This document shows positions 34,701 through 35,126 of a DNA stretch of 35,126 nucleotides, piece after piece. The translations under genes were made by a program, and so were the position numbers. The notes beneath the pieces were generated by a model that searched no databases, was not told the origin of the DNA, and was given only the letters and a program-made list of their open reading frames with translations. Source of the DNA: UBA2160 sp964588665 (GTDB taxonomy: Bacteria; Chloroflexota; Dehalococcoidia; Lucifugimonadales; UBA1123). The stretch's first letter is position 1; every line of letters starts with the position of its first letter. The stretch covers positions 1 through 35,126 of the forward strand of contig CAZPQQ010000032.1 of assembly GCA_964588665.1 (NCBI GenBank). Direction: 5' to 3'.

Positions 34701-34963
34701 CGCTGGTCCTGGCCGGCAGAGTGCGTCTGCGCCCGATCCTGATGACTGGGTTCACCACGTCGTTCGCGCTGATCCCGTTGGCCGCATTCGCCAGCGAGAG
34801 CGGCGGCATCATCGGCGCCGAGATGGCCACGGTCGTGATCGGCGGGCTTGTAAGTTCGACTGCGCTGACGCTCATCGTCATTCCGGTCGTGTACACGATC
34901 ATGCATGTCAGCATTCCGGGCATTTTTCAGCGGACCGAGTCCGACGCGGCCCCCACTTCCTAG
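31787..34963 (+). CDS. RND efflux transporter permease, AcrB/HAE1-like
   Basis: The 1058-aa protein has the full length and double-repeat architecture of hydrophobe/amphiphile RND pumps. It has TM1 VTVLIILLILGGGLATYMSL, a porter/docking domain with ELFPEIEFPLVTVMTFYPSANPDAV, a second TM block from about residue 345, and the TM4 motif GRVVDDSIVVLENVYRHMQRGE with Asp427-Asp428 for proton relay. The second half mirrors it: GGERFLTIDMTMPSGTSID, then PFVIVMSLPLAIIGALAALAVTG and GIVVTNAIVLIAFVEQMREAGR. The pump uses the proton gradient to export drugs or lipids. The start is TTG with GAGGAG 8 bp upstream. No membrane fusion protein or outer-membrane channel gene is adjacent here. A putative element end begins 108 bp after the stop. 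Confidence 0.95.
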   Translation: MSILTELALRRRSVTVLIILLILGGGLATYMSLQVELFPEIEFPLVTVMTFYPSANPDAVASDVTAPIENAISGTSGIKNIQSISSESLSMVLANFTFGTDMSDAERTISGRVASLTLPAGVNQPRVARIDPDAFPVMQFSVLADRDIAELQQIVERIVLPPIMSIDGVFDLEVTGGVDRQILVEVDPERLSAFGLSMFQVGATLRENNIAAPAGAVTERGQTLPVRTMHSYRSLDELNELVVGFSAAQGHQATPVPESPIDISQVRPVKLSDFADISIGAGSASSVSRTNGRPSLGIGVLKEADANTVEVARAVLEAVESLGALPDDVEVVTIFNDGPQIQQQIDTLQREALFGFLFALAVVFVFLITLRPTVWKGLRLTLRPTLVIGLSIPLSIFTGILIMGSQGMSLNFMTLGGLAISVGRVVDDSIVVLENVYRHMQRGENRFEVALKATREVAPAIIASTLTTIVVFVPLGFIQGLVGAFFLPFAMTISFALAASLLVALTAVPVVGALLVRPGDMPDSDEQDDGEILQETWMHRAYTPILVFALDHKAITLATALLVTVGSVGLMAVIPISLFPAGGERFLTIDMTMPSGTSIDRTFGEVDQIEGVLQALADSGDVEAYMTTVGNPESGFLPGAAAGAGGASRANIFVRASTNAPVDLTDQLRDTLASDGLRKVSISEIGAGPPSTGLEVRVTGSDQAAIARATSELVAEFSRIEGIIDVTSNIAESKDEVVIDVFPTAASAIGLSARAVAMQVSQHMIGQVVTQLELDGASLDVRLRGRPDSVDTIDKITKLTIVGPMGARMLQDVASVSVQQGPVTISRSDGQRSASITGGLTSDDTQAIGAEVQRRVDAIDLPPGVEVVVGGIFQEITEGFQDIFMAMAVGVVLVYLVMAASLGALRNPFVIVMSLPLAIIGALAALAVTGRALGLPAMMGFLLLIGIVVTNAIVLIAFVEQMREAGRGVHEALVLAGRVRLRPILMTGFTTSFALIPLAAFASESGGIIGAEMATVVIGGLVSSTALTLIVIPVVYTIMHVSIPGIFQRTESDAAPTS

Positions 34964-35071
34964 CCAACCTCTGTCTCGGTCGCGACGACGCCCGATGGTG
35001 TTGACGGCGCACGGATGTTAGACTCGACGCTGGTCGCGCGAAGCTTGGCAGTCGTCGCAGGGTCGGCCTGA

Positions 35072-35126
35072 AGAGCCTGTCTCATAAGTCGGTACGAGCG
35101 TCCCAAAAGGCTCAAAATCGCGTTTT
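35072..35126 (+). mobile_element. Putative transposable-element end, copy 2, running off the window
   Basis: AGAGCCTGTCTCATAA (35072-35087) matches the end at 18999-19014 with one mismatch. The element interior would lie to the right, beyond the window. The other 34964-35071 bases hold nothing recognised. Confidence 0.45.

Overview
This 35 kb window looks like a chromosomal segment of a Chloroflexota bacterium, most likely Dehalococcoidia or SAR202-like. That assignment is inference. It rests on an estimated 60% GC by eye, a GreA elongation factor carrying an N-terminal recombinase-type SAM-like domain, a RACo-type corrinoid activator, and many FAD, FMN and amidohydrolase enzymes typical of heterotrophs that degrade unusual organic matter. 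No rRNA, tRNA, CRISPR array or phage module was seen. About 25 intact protein genes are supported, plus three broken ones.

Layout. 1-2754: thiamine salvage (partial tenA, thiD) with a tiny basic ORF, a 155-bp inverted-repeat element and an ornithine cyclodeaminase-family gene. 3025-5073: two tandem paralogous six-TM proteins followed by a PspA/Vipp1-type coiled-coil protein, a probable envelope-stress module. 5095-8317 (minus strand): SRPBCC protein, RACo-like [2Fe-2S] activator and a D-2-hydroxyacid dehydrogenase. 8318-9203 holds no convincing gene. 9204-10945: an Lrp/AsnC regulator with a near-consensus promoter, a perfect 17-bp palindrome, and the SAM-like/GreA fusion ending in a textbook terminator. 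11074-18732: a GlcD/GlpC-type FAD-FeS oxidase fusion, an alkyl-DHAP-synthase-like flavoprotein divergent from a quinone oxidoreductase, and a YtcJ-like amidohydrolase. 18748-19500: a 92-bp tandem repeat cut by a putative mobile-element end, next to a truncated secreted-protein gene. 19746-25114: an ACMSD-type amidohydrolase, a class C beta-lactamase-fold hydrolase, a divergent 853-aa transketolase-like protein and a frameshifted cupin. 25139-30029: two lipoproteins, an acetamidase/formamidase, an FMN split-barrel protein and a nitroreductase. 30173-34963: a decayed MFS transporter and an intact RND pump. A second copy of the element end lies at 35072.

Most genes are metabolic and act singly or in pairs. 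The parts most worth attention are the SAM-like/GreA fusion, the 6TM-6TM-PspA cluster, the RACo operon with no visible corrinoid partner, the structured tandem repeat and the transketolase with an altered metal-binding motif. Promoters and operators are predictions from sequence only.
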